Below are positions 47,386 to 59,959 of a stretch of 64,000 bases of DNA, in pieces. Made by a program: the position numbers and the translations under genes. The DNA comes from Ascidia mentula (Eukaryota > Chordata > Ascidiacea > Phlebobranchia > Ascidiidae): positions 26,748,266 to 26,812,265 of the forward strand of contig OX387197.1 of assembly GCA_947561715.1 (NCBI GenBank). Reading direction: 5' to 3'. Position 1 is the first letter of the stretch. Each line of letters begins with the position of its first letter. A model generated the notes under the pieces. The model did no database searches. It was given only the letters and a program-made list of their open reading frames with translations, and was not told the origin of the DNA.

Positions 47386-48507
47386 TCACAGGGTTGGTAA
47401 GAATCTTGTGAAGGACAGAGCAATGGCAAATGCAGTCTGTCCAGCCCCCCATATGAGAGCCACCTTGGCTGGCATGTCCCATGCAAGGGTGTCGTAAACA
47501 CCAGCAATCACTGCACCTGGAAATCACATTGTTATCTGAGGTAAAGGAAAACATGAAACTGTTGGGTTTGAGTCGATGTAATTGAAAGTAAGCAAAAATA
47601 GGTGGTTAACTGAAGTCACCCTAGAACTTTAATAAAGAGGTCAACAGTGTTATTTAATACTCCACTTGAATTGGTTTTAGGAATTGCTCTTTTCACATAG
47701 TAAGTAGAGAAATTGATTGCCATAGTGTGCAACATTATGTAGGTTATGTTGAAGCAACTAATACACATTGCACAATGTTAAGAACATTTGCTAGGTGGGT
47801 GGATCAATAAATTTTAATCAGCATTTATCCTAAATGTCTTCAATGGGCTGCAACATTACAGTCAAAAAGGTTATTTGTTGAGTTCAACTTGGACCACTTA
47901 CTTGTGATACTGCCACCAATCAGAGGGAACAAAACACCAATGATTGCCACGAAGAAACCATACCACCTTCCCTGCCTGTGTTTATGCAACGTGCAGAAAC
48001 TGATGAGTGCGGCAAGACCGTACACAAATACAGATGAGAATAACACACACAGAAACATTCCCCTCCACATGTCTGAAAAAAACAACAATATTTATTTAAG
48101 TTTGAAAAAGCTCAAAAGATTGTATTCTGGTTTATCAACCAGCTTTTACCCATATAATTTCATAAACATTCAATGTGTAGCCCAAAAAGTACACTTTAAA
48201 CCATGCACTATATATGAAAATAAGCGAGAATGTGCATAAATTTCACTCAGCATTTACAATCAACATGCTGGTCTGGGCAATGTTAAGGTTAATTATATAA
48301 TAACCCTGTAAAAGTTAAACACATCTCTGGAAAGTCTCAATACCAGTATTATGCCAATGGTCAACAGGAAAATATAAAATTATATTATAAGCACGTAAGG
48401 GTTTAAGCAATGCAAATACAACAAAGTGAATATTGTGTTTACTCACCTCCAAACTCCTCCAAATCGGCGGTGATGACAAACCATGCACTTAATCCACCTT
48501 TGGACAT
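47386..48507 (-). CDS. TMEM170A: transmembrane protein 170
   Basis: Three exons, 48507-48447, 48072-47902 and 47516-47386, giving 363 nt (120 residues), in phase. It matches the TMEM170 family from residue 20 to the end: DMWRGMFLCVLFSSVF (first helix; human WYGVFLWALVSSLF), FCTLHKHRQGRWYG, GVLFPLIGGSITSAVIAGVY (human GPITAGILTSAAIAGVY), and WGAGQTAFAIALSFTRFLPTL, with the GQT motif and the C-terminal L-x-TL. Three membrane helices are predicted. TMEM170A localises to the ER/nuclear envelope in vertebrates and promotes ER sheets. The start MSKGGL follows an acceptor-like tract 26 bases upstream, only 64 bases after the ADAT1 stop, so it is probably the second gene of an operon. Confidence 0.93.
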
Positions 48508-48534
48508 TTTTACATAAACCTACACAACTAACTC

Positions 48535-48553
48535 CTGTTGCAAAAAAATTTGT
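48535..48553 (-). promoter_or_regulatory. candidate spliced-leader trans-splice acceptor between ADAT1 and TMEM170
   Basis: On the minus strand the 93-base interval between ADAT1 stop and TMEM170 ATG contains AATTTTTTTGCAACAG followed by GAGTTAG: a U-rich tract and AG acceptor with no upstream donor or promoter room. No AATAAA is present in the interval. This is what an operon junction in a trans-splicing tunicate would look like. Confidence 0.55.
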
Positions 48554-48600
48554 TAAATCAAAGTCTTTGTGAATCACAGAGCTAGAAAAATAAAAAGTGA

Positions 48601-50501
48601 TCATTTCAGTTCAAAACAATCCAATTCCCTGCAGTGTTCGACCCAGTCATGTAAAATTTCTTTCTTAACATTTTCCCATGTTCTTTGGTAGTTTGGTGCA
48701 AAGGACTTTAGTTTTGCATAGCTGCAATGCATTGAAAGGTTCTTGTGTACCTCAGGAAGCAGAGACAGACTTTTGAACAGACTACAAGCAACATCCTTGC
48801 ACTGTTCGAACATTGAATACCGACTGATTTTGCAAACAGACTGTGGCAGACCTTCAGTCCTTTTAATTGTGCCAAGACGATATCCATTCTTTGCTACAAC
48901 CTCCAATGGACAACTTATAACATCACACCACACCACAGAACTGCCGCATGCCATTACTAAACTGTCCCCGGCAACTGGTTTACTGAATGCAAACTGCTTT
49001 TCCGACAGGAAAACTTTTGGTGGCTGGAGAATATAAGGCGTGTCACTCAGTACATTTTCAGTGCAGTTGGCATCCAGTCTCTCACTGACAGCCCGACTTA
49101 TGGCGGTTATGTCACATGCACATTTACCAACAATAAAGGACTGAAGATAAATGGGCTTATTCAGAAATATGCTTATCAGGGAACCATGGCAACCAAGCAA
49201 GTTCCACTTTAGTATTTTGTCACTGCATGACATAGAATTCGTGGGGATTCCCCTGCCAGGTTTTATACGCAAGACGCCAACTTCATGGTAATCCAGTCCA
49301 TGAGTTAGTTTGTCAACTCCATTGACAGCTTTTGCACCGGTCCTGTAACAACACAGAGCAATAATGTATAAAAAAACAAAGACATTTTTGATTTATTTGA
49401 GATGATTCCCAACAACTCTTGTTATTAGCAATAAATTTCACTGAAATGATTATTAACATTGCCATAAACATATTAGTAGTACAATATATTTCAATACATT
49501 ATTGTGGAATATGTTTGTTGGCAACTAACGTTGGTTTCATAAATGGAAATTAGCAGCAAGTTTACCTGTTTAAGTCGAGTTTACAATTGGTGCATGAAAC
49601 CCCATCGACTTTAATCCGCTTTGGGTTAGGTGGACAATTTCCACTGTTATCTTGGTTTGAATTGTCTGGTTTCTTGTATGTTTTAATTGTTTGAAATATT
49701 GTGGCATCGCCACAGGGTGTATGTGATGTGTAGAAATGAAAGGAAATATTTTCTTTTAGCAGAATAAGCTTTTGTTTTTGACAGAACAAGAATACTGAAT
49801 TCCTTTCATCATTGGGAAGTTTCAACAATTCTTGAAACAGATATCTAAAAAACAAATCCAAGATTATTAAAAAAAATCTTGGTAACTATCAAAATAAAAA
49901 AAAATAAGTTCATTAATAAGAAATGCTATCAGAGCATATAAGTTTGAACATAATTAAAGTTAACATGAGCTATCTGACCTTGTAAATGCACGCCTGGCCA
50001 ACACCTCAGCATGGGAATCATGTACAACTTTCCCACTAGAATTCATCTGACTTGAACCCAAGCAAGTTGTACCAGTAGCAAGGGACACAACTTTCAATGA
50101 CGATTCTTCTTCTATAATTTTAGTAACTATGATTACATGGCACAATTTAAACGACAAAAAAATAGTTATGTAAATTCAGAGGAGGCTCTCACCATTTTGC
50201 CACAAGCTATGCAAACAAAATCAACCAGTTTGTTTGGCATTCATAATGTTACACTTTTCAAACATTATATCATAAATAAGTTTAAATGGACTAGCTGAAG
50301 ATGTGAGTAAATTTAGGAATCATTGTCTGTGGTTAGACATTTTTATTAAACATAACATAGCGCACCTCCAAATGTTGTTTCTTGTACGAAGCCAGCAAGT
50401 GTTGTCCACTGACGACCTTTTTCGGGTTTTCCGTTTTTAGGAAGACTCTCAAACTTCTTGATACATTTCTCGGCAATCAGGTTTGCCTTTTCAGATGACA
50501 T
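48601..50501 (-). CDS. ADAT1: tRNA-specific adenosine deaminase 1
   Basis: Deaminates A37 to inosine in eukaryotic tRNA-Ala. Four exons, 50501-50366, 50126-49979, 49844-49566 and 49342-48601, giving 1305 nt (434 residues), in phase. The ADAR/ADAT1 deaminase domain fills the protein. The catalytic set is intact: HAE in VVHDSHAEVLARRAF (zinc His and proton-shuttling Glu), PCGD in FYTSHTPCGDATIF (zinc Cys) and the third ligand in SMSCSDKILKWNLLGCHGSL. RIKPGRG and WCDV also match. The loop between PCGD and the RTGAK region is shorter than in human ADAT1 (502 aa). A possible leader acceptor (AAAAAACAG followed by AACTTGG) lies about 50 bases upstream of the ATG. It is the upstream partner of TMEM170. 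Confidence 0.95.
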
Positions 50502-50850
50502 CTCTGACCAACCATAACCCGCAAACCTCAGTAAAACAAGTTCCCAAGTTCTGTTTTTTCTTCAAAAGAAAACAAACAACGATAGGCAACTATAAAGATC
50601 ATATACCGCTTTGTTTTTTTTGCAAATGTTTTTGCAAAGACTATCCATAGCAAAAATCACATAACGTACAACCTGACAAAGTATTATCTTCAAACTCACA
50701 TAAAAATTTCAAGCATATCTATTTTCGATTTTTCATGCAAATAAAACAGCAATTTGGTTTTTGGTGTAAGCTGGTGAATATCTGAGTCATGACAGTTTAG
50801 TTGACTCATTGTTTGATCCGCTTGAGTGCGCATCGCTTTATATATAAACG
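50502..50850. other. ADAT1 5' flank
   Basis: Promoter side of ADAT1. A TATATATAA-like stretch at 50839-50848 abuts the foldback element. No gene is seen. Confidence 0.4.
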
Positions 50851-51079
50851 ACCACCCTCATTCTGGCAGAATTCTGGCAGAATAATTTTTCAAATTTGCC
50901 ACATTTTGCAAGGCACAACAGGCATTTACTCAAAAATTGGTTTCTTTTGGATTAGAATCAAATTACAGAGATGAGCAAGCAGTTCAAACCTCAAAAAACA
51001 TTTAAACAAATTTTTTCGCAGCTGTATCAATCAAAAAAATCGCGAATTAAAAAAATGGCCTGGTTTTGCGATTCAGCAT

Positions 51080-54000
51080 AATGGCGGCATGCAAAAAACT
51101 TCCCTAACACTAAGAATTCTGCTCGGCGTTCTTGCAATAGGTGCCAATATTGACCAATATCACGAGAACGGAAATTTAATGCTCTACCACATGCAATTAA
51201 CAAATTTGAAATTAAGGTGCCGGATGACCTTCAAATCGCCCATCGAATAAGACCCGCTTTTTGCGAATCAGCAGCATAATGGCGTAATGTCGGCATGCGA
51301 AAAACTTCCCTATTAAAACAATTCTGCTCGGCGTTCTTGCAATAGGTGCCCATATTGACCAATATCACGAGAACGGAAATTTAATGCTCTACAACATGCA
51401 ATTAACAAATTTGAAATTAAGGTGCCGGATGACCTTCAAATCGCCCATCGAATAAGACCCGCTTTTTGCGAATCAGCAGCATAATGGCGTAATGTCGGCA
51501 TGCGAAAAACTTCCCTATTTAAACAATTCTGCTCGGCGTTCTTGCAATAGGTGCCCATATTGACCAATATCACGAGAACGGAAATTTAATGCTCTACAAC
51601 ATGCAATTAACAAATTTGAAATTAAGGTGCCGGATGACCTTCAAATCGCCCATCGAATAAGACCCGCTTTTTGCGAATCAGCAGCATAATGGCGTAATGT
51701 CGGCATGCGAAAAACTTTCCTATTAAAACAATTCTGCTCGGCGTTCTTGCAATAGGTGCCCATATTGACCAATATCACGAGAACGGAAATTTAATGCTCT
51801 ACAACATGCAATTAACAAATTTGAAATTAAGGTGCCGGATGACCTTCAAATCGCCCATCGAATAAGACCCGCTTTTTGCGAATCAGCAGCATAATGGCGT
51901 AATGTCGGCATGCGAAAAACTTCCCTATTAAAACAATTCTGCTCGGCGTTCTTGCAATAGGTGCCCATATTGACCAATATCACGAGAACGGAAATTTAAT
52001 GCTCTACAACATGCAATTAACAAATTTGAAATTAAGGTGCCGGATGACCTTCAAATCGCCCATCGAATAAGACCCGCTTTTTGCGAATCAGCAGCATAAT
52101 GGCGTAATGTCGGCATGCGAAAAACTTCCCTATTAAAACAATTCTGCTCGGCGTTCTTGCAATAGGTGCCCATATTGACCAATATCACGAGAACGGAAAT
52201 TTAATGCTCTACAACATGCAATTAACAAATTTGAAATTAAGGTGCCGGATGACCTTCAAATCGCCCATCGAATAAGACCCGCTTTTTGCGAATCAGCAGC
52301 ATAATGGCGTAATGTCGGCATGCGAAAAACTTCCCTATTAAAACAATTCTGCTCGGCGTTCTTGCAATAGGTGCCCATATTGACCAATATCACGAGAACG
52401 GAAATTTAATGCTCTACAACATGCAATTAACAAATTTGAAATTAAGGTGCCGGATGACCTTCAAATCGCCCATCGAATAAGACCCGCTTTTTGCGAATCA
52501 GCAGCATAATGGCGTAATGTCGGCATGCGAAAAACTTCCCTATTAAAACAATTCTGCTCGGCGTTCTTGCAATAGGTGCCCATATTGACCAATATCACGA
52601 GAACGGAAATTTAATGCTCTACAACATGCAATTAACAAATTTGAAATTAAGGTGCCGGATGACCTTCAAATCGCCCATCGAATAAGACCCGCTTTTTGCG
52701 AATCAGCAGCATAATGGCGTAATGTCGGCATGCGAAAAACTTCCCTATTTAAACAATTCTGCTCGGCGTTCTTGCAATAGGTGCCCATATTGACCAATAT
52801 CACGAGAACGGAAATTTAATGCTCTACAACATGCAATTAACAAATTTGAAATTAAGGTGCCGGATGACCTTCAAATCGCCCATCGAATAAGACCCGCTTT
52901 TTGCGAATCAGCAGCATAATGGCGTAATGTCGGCATGCGAAAAACTTCCCTATTAAAACAATTCTGCTCGGCGTTCTTGCAATAGGTGCCCATATTGACC
53001 AATATCACGAGAACGGAAATTTAATGCTCTACAACATGCAATTAACAAATTTGAAATTAAGGTGCCGGATGACCTTCAAATCGCCCATCGAATAAGACCC
53101 GCTTTTTGCGAATCAGCAGCATAATGGCGTAATGTCGGCATGCGAAAAACTTCCCTATTAAAACAATTCTGCTCGGCGTTCTTGCAATAGGTGCCCATAT
53201 TGACCAATATCACGAGAACGGAAATTTAATGCTCTACAACATGCAATTAACAAATTTGAAATTAAGGTGCCGGATGACCTTCAAATCGCCCATCGAATAA
53301 GACCCGCTTTTTGCGAATCAGCAGCATAATGGCGTAATGTCGGCATGCGAAAAACTTCCCTATTAAAACAATTCTGCTCGGCGTTCTTGCAATAGGTGCC
53401 CATATTGACCAATATCACGAGAACGGAAATTTAATGCTCTACAACATGCAATTAACAAATTTGAAATTAAGGTGCCGGATGACCTTCAAATCGCCCATCG
53501 AATAAGACCCGCTTTTTGCGAATCAGCAGCATAATGGCGTAATGTCGGCATGCGAAAAACTTCCCTATTAAAACAATTCTGCTCGGCGTTCTTGCAATAG
53601 GTGCCCATATTGACCAATATCACGAGAACGGAAATTTAATGCTCTACAACATGCAATTAACAAATTTGAAATTAAGGTGCCGGATGACCTTCAAATCGCC
53701 CATCGAATAAGACCCGCTTTTTGCGAATCAGCAGCATAATGGCGTAATGTCGGCATGCGAAAAACTTCCCTATTAAAACAATTCTGCTCGGCGTTCTTGC
53801 AATAGGTGCCCATATTGACCAATATCACGAGAACGGAAATTTAATGCTCTACAACATGCAATTAACAAATTTGAAATTAAGGTGCCGGATGACCTTCAAA
53901 TCGCCCATCGAATAAGACCCGCTTTTTGCGAATCAGCAGCATAATGGCGTAATGTCGGCATGCGAAAAACTTCCCTATTTAAACAATTCTGCTCGGCGTT

Positions 54001-57000
54001 CTTGCAATAGGTGCCCATATTGACCAATATCACGAGAACGGAAATTTAATGCTCTACAACATGCAATTAACAAATTTGAAATTAAGGTGCCGGATGACCT
54101 TCAAATCGCCCATCGAATAAGACCCGCTTTTTGCGAATCAGCAGCATAATGGCGTAATGTCGGCATGCGAAAAACTTCCCTATTAAAACAATTCTGCTCG
54201 GCGTTCTTGCAATAGGTGCCCATATTGACCAATATCACGAGAACGGAAATTTAATGCTCTACAACATGCAATTAACAAATTTGAAATTAAGGTGCCGGAT
54301 GACCTTCAAATCGCCCATCGAATAAGACCCGCTTTTTGCGAATCAGCAGCATAATGGCGTAATGTCGGCATGCGAAAAACTTCCCTATTAAAACAATTCT
54401 GCTCGGCGTTCTTGCAATAGGTGCCCATATTGACCAATATCACGAGAACGGAAATTTAATGCTCTACAACATGCAATTAACAAATTTGAAATTAAGGTGC
54501 CGGATGACCTTCAAATCGCCCATCGAATAAGACCCGCTTTTTGCGAATCAGCAGCATAATGGCGTAATGTCGGCATGCGAAAAACTTCCCTATTAAAACA
54601 ATTCTGCTCGGCGTTCTTGCAATAGGTGCCCATATTGACCAATATCACGAGAACGGAAATTTAATGCTCTACAACATGCAATTAACAAATTTGAAATTAA
54701 GGTGCCGGATGACCTTCAAATCGCCCATCGAATAAGACCCGCTTTTTGCGAATCAGCAGCATAATGGCGTAATGTCGGCATGCGAAAAACTTCCCTATTA
54801 AAACAATTCTGCTCGGCGTTCTTGCAATAGGTGCCCATATTGACCAATATCACGAGAACGGAAATTTAATGCTCTACAACATGCAATTAACAAATTTGAA
54901 ATTAAGGTGCCGGATGACCTTCAAATCGCCCATCGAATAAGACCCGCTTTTTGCGAATCAGCAGCATAATGGCGTAATGTCGGCATGCGAAAAACTTCCC
55001 TATTAAAACAATTCTGCTCGGCGTTCTTGCAATAGGTGCCCATATTGACCAATATCACGAGAACGGAAATTTAATGCTCTACAACATGCAATTAACAAAT
55101 TTGAAATTAAGGTGCCGGATGACCTTCAAATCGCCCATCGAATAAGACCCGCTTTTTGCGAATCAGCAGCATAATGGCGTAATGTCGGCATGCGAAAAAC
55201 TTCCCTATTAAAACAATTCTGCTCGGCGTTCTTGCAATAGGTGCCCATATTGACCAATATCACGAGAACGGAAATTTAATGCTCTACAACATGCAATTAA
55301 CAAATTTGAAATTAAGGTGCCGGATGACCTTCAAATCGCCCATCGAATAAGACCCGCTTTTTGCGAATCAGCAGCATAATGGCGTAATGTCGGCATGCGA
55401 AAAACTTCCCTATTAAAACAATTCTGCTCGGCGTTCTTGCAATAGGTGCCCATATTGACCAATATCACGAGAACGGAAATTTAATGCTCTACAACATGCA
55501 ATTAACAAATTTGAAATTAAGGTGCCGGATGACCTTCAAATCGCCCATCGAATAAGACCCGCTTTTTGCGAATCAGCAGCATAATGGCGTAATGTCGGCA
55601 TGCGAAAAACTTCCCTATTAAAACAATTCTGCTCGGCGTTCTTGCAATAGGTGCCCATATTGACCAATATCACGAGAACGGAAATTTAATGCTCTACAAC
55701 ATGCAATTAACAAATTTGAAATTAAGGTGCCGGATGACCTTCAAATCGCCCATCGAATAAGACCCGCTTTTTGCGAATCAGCAGCATAATGGCGTAATGT
55801 CGGCATGCGAAAAACTTCCCTATTAAAACAATTCTGCTCGGCGTTCTTGCAATAGGTGCCCATATTGACCAATATCACGAGAACGGAAATTTAATGCTCT
55901 ACAACATGCAATTAACAAATTTGAAATTAAGGTGCCGGATGACCTTCAAATCGCCCATCGAATAAGACCCGCTTTTTGCGAATCAGCAGCATAATGGCGT
56001 AATGTCGGCATGCGAAAAACTTCCCTATTAAAACAATTCTGCTCGGCGTTCTTGCAATAGGTGCCCATATTGACCAATATCACGAGAACGGAAATTTAAT
56101 GCTCTACAACATGCAATTAACAAATTTGAAATTAAGGTGCCGGATGACCTTCAAATCGCCCATCGAATAAGACCCGCTTTTTGCGAATCAGCAGCATAAT
56201 GGCGTAATGTCGGCATGCGAAAAACTTCCCTATTAAAACAATTCTGCTCGGCGTTCTTGCAATAGGTGCCCATATTGACCAATATCACGAGAACGGAAAT
56301 TTAATGCTCTACAACATGCAATTAACAAATTTGAAATTAAGGTGCCGGATGACCTTCAAATCGCCCATCGAATAAGACCCGCTTTTTGCGAATCAGCAGC
56401 ATAATGGCGTAATGTCGGCATGCGAAAAACTTCCCTATTAAAACAATTCTGCTCGGCGTTCTTGCAATAGGTGCCCATATTGACCAATATCACGAGAACG
56501 GAAATTTAATGCTCTACAACATGCAATTAACAAATTTGAAATTAAGGTGCCGGATGACCTTCAAATCGCCCATCGAATAAGACCCGCTTTTTGCGAATCA
56601 GCAGCATAATGGCGTAATGTCGGCATGCGAAAAACTTCCCTATTAAAACAATTCTGCTCGGCGTTCTTGCAATAGGTGCCCATATTGACCAATATCACGA
56701 GAACGGAAATTTAATGCTCTACAACATGCAATTAACAAATTTGAAATTAAGGTGCCGGATGACCTTCAAATCGCCCATCGAATAAGACCCGCTTTTTGCG
56801 AATCAGCAGCATAATGGCGTAATGTCGGCATGCGAAAAACTTCCCTATTAAAACAATTCTGCTCGGCGTTCTTGCAATAGGTGCCCATATTGACCAATAT
56901 CACGAGAACGGAAATTTAATGCTCTACAACATGCAATTAACAAATTTGAAATTAAGGTGCCGGATGACCTTCAAATCGCCCATCGAATAAGACCCGCTTT

Positions 57001-59959
57001 TTGCGAATCAGCAGCATAATGGCGTAATGTCGGCATGCGAAAAACTTCCCTATTAAAACAATTCTGCTCGGCGTTCTTGCAATAGGTGCCCATATTGACC
57101 AATATCACGAGAACGGAAATTTAATGCTCTACAACATGCAATTAACAAATTTGAAATTAAGGTGCCGGATGACCTTCAAATCGCCCATCGAATAAGACCC
57201 GCTTTTTGCGAATCAGCAGCATAATGGCGTAATGTCGGCATGCGAAAAACTTCCCTATTTAAACAATTCTGCTCGGCGTTCTTGCAATAGGTGCCCATAT
57301 TGACCAATATCACGAGAACGGAAATTTAATGCTCTACAACATGCAATTAACAAATTTGAAATTAAGGTGCCGGATGACCTTCAAATCGCCCATCGAATAA
57401 GACCCGCTTTTTGCGAATCAGCAGCATAATGGCGTAATGTCGGCATGCGAAAAACTTCCCTATTAAAACAATTCTGCTCGGCGTTCTTGCAATAGGTGCC
57501 CATATTGACCAATATCACGAGAACGGAAATTTAATGCTCTACAACATGCAATTAACAAATTTGAAATTAAGGTGCCGGATGACCTTCAAATCGCCCATCG
57601 AATAAGACCCGCTTTTTGCGAATCAGCAGCATAATGGCGTAATGTCGGCATGCGAAAAACTTCCCTATTAAAACAATTCTGCTCGGCGTTCTTGCAATAG
57701 GTGCCCATATTGACCAATATCACGAGAACGGAAATTTAATGCTCTACAACATGCAATTAACAAATTTGAAATTAAGGTGCCGGATGACCTTCAAATCGCC
57801 CATCGAATAAGACCCGCTTTTTGCGAATCAGCAGCATAATGGCGTAATGTCGGCATGCGAAAAACTTCCCTATTAAAACAATTCTGCTCGGCGTTCTTGC
57901 AATAGGTGCCCATATTGACCAATATCACGAGAACGGAAATTTAATGCTCTACAACATGCAATTAACAAATTTGAAATTAAGGTGCCGGATGACCTTCAAA
58001 TCGCCCATCGAATAAGACCCGCTTTTTGCGAATCAGCAGCATAATGGCGTAATGTCGGCATGCGAAAAACTTCCCTATTAAAACAATTCTGCTCGGCGTT
58101 CTTGCAATAGGTGCCCATATTGACCAATATCACGAGAACGGAAATTTAATGCTCTACAACATGCAATTAACAAATTTGAAATTAAGGTGCCGGATGACCT
58201 TCAAATCGCCCATCGAATAAGACCCGCTTTTTGCGAATCAGCAGCATAATGGCGTAATGTCGGCATGCGAAAAACTTCCCTATTAAAACAATTCTGCTCG
58301 GCGTTCTTGCAATAGGTGCCCATATTGACCAATATCACGAGAACGGAAATTTAATGCTCTACAACATGCAATTAACAAATTTGAAATTAAGGTGCCGGAT
58401 GACCTTCAAATCGCCCATCGAATAAGACCCGCTTTTTGCGAATCAGCAGCATAATGGCGTAATGTCGGCATGCGAAAAACTTCCCTATTAAAACAATTCT
58501 GCTCGGCGTTCTTGCAATAGGTGCCCATATTGACCAATATCACGAGAACGGAAATTTAATGCTCTACAACATGCAATTAACAAATTTGAAATTAAGGTGC
58601 CGGATGACCTTCAAATCGCCCATCGAATAAGACCCGCTTTTTGCGAATCAGCAGCATAATGGCGTAATGTCGGCATGCGAAAAACTTCCCTATTAAAACA
58701 ATTCTGCTCGGCGTTCTTGCAATAGGTGCCCATATTGACCAATATCACGAGAACGGAAATTTAATGCTCTACAACATGCAATTAACAAATTTGAAATTAA
58801 GGTGCCGGATGACCTTCAAATCGCCCATCGAATAAGACCCGCTTTTTGCGAATCAGCAGCATAATGGCGTAATGTCGGCATGCGAAAAACTTCCCTATTA
58901 AAACAATTCTGCTCGGCGTTCTTGCAATAGGTGCCCATATTGACCAATATCACGAGAACGGAAATTTAATGCTCTACAACATGCAATTAACAAATTTGAA
59001 ATTAAGGTGCCGGATGACCTTCAAATCGCCCATCGAATAAGACCCGCTTTTTGCGAATCAGCAGCATAATGGCGTAATGTCGGCATGCGAAAAACTTCCC
59101 TATTAAAACAATTCTGCTCGGCGTTCTTGCAATAGGTGCCCATATTGACCAATATCACGAGAACGGAAATTTAATGCTCTACAACATGCAATTAACAAAT
59201 TTAAATTAAGGTGCCGGATGACCTTCAAATCGCCCATCGAATAAGACCCGCTTTTTGCGAATCAGCAGCATAATGGCGTAATGTCGGCATGCGAAAAACT
59301 TCCCTATTTAAACAATTCTGCTCGGCGTTCTTGCAATAGGTGCCCATATTGACCAATATCACGAGAACGGAAATTTAATGCTCTACAACATGCAATTAAC
59401 AAATTTGAAATTAAGGTGCCGGATGACCTTCAAATCGCCCATCGAATAAGACCCGCTTTTTGCGAATCAGCAGCATAATGGCGTAATGTCGGCATGCGAA
59501 AAACTTCCCTATTAAAACAATTCTGCTCGGCGTTCTTGCAATAGGTGCCCATATTGACCAATATCACGAGAACGGAAATTTAATGCTCTACAACATGCAA
59601 TTAACAAATTTGAAATTAAGGTGCCGGATGACCTTCAAATCGCCCATCGAATAAGACCCGCTTTTTGCGAATCAGCAGCATAATGGCGTAATGTCGGCAT
59701 GCGAAAAACTTCCCTATTTAAACAATTCTGCTCGGCGTTCTTGCAATAGGTGCCCATATTGACCAATATCACGAGAACGGAAATTTAATGCTCTACAACA
59801 TGCAATTAACAAATTTGAAATTAAGGTGCCGGATGACCTTCAAATCGCCCATCGAATAAGACCCGCTTTTTGCGAATCAGCAGCATAATGGCGTAATGTC
59901 GGCATGCGAAAAACTTCCCTATTAAAACAATTCTGCTCGGCGTTCTTGCAATAGGTGCC
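51080..59959 (+). repeat. left tandem array, 205-bp unit, about 43 copies
   Basis: Landmarks such as GCGTTCTTGCAATAGGTGCC recur every 205 bp from 51126 to 59940 (43 periods, with one single-base deletion near 59201). Units from the second onward are almost identical. Scattered variants include TATTT for TATTA at six copies. Only the first, outermost unit is diverged and carries GTGCCAATATTG and CTACCAC, as in the right array. Each unit contains the palindrome ATATTG-AC-CAATAT. This indicates recent expansion or homogenisation. Confidence 0.97.

Noticed and set aside
51080-59959. Coding potential of the 205-bp repeat (frames such as IGAHIDQYHENGNLMLY)
   Set aside because: 205 is not a multiple of three, each unit has stops in the frame, and only the outermost right copy gives a 75-codon frame by chance substitutions.
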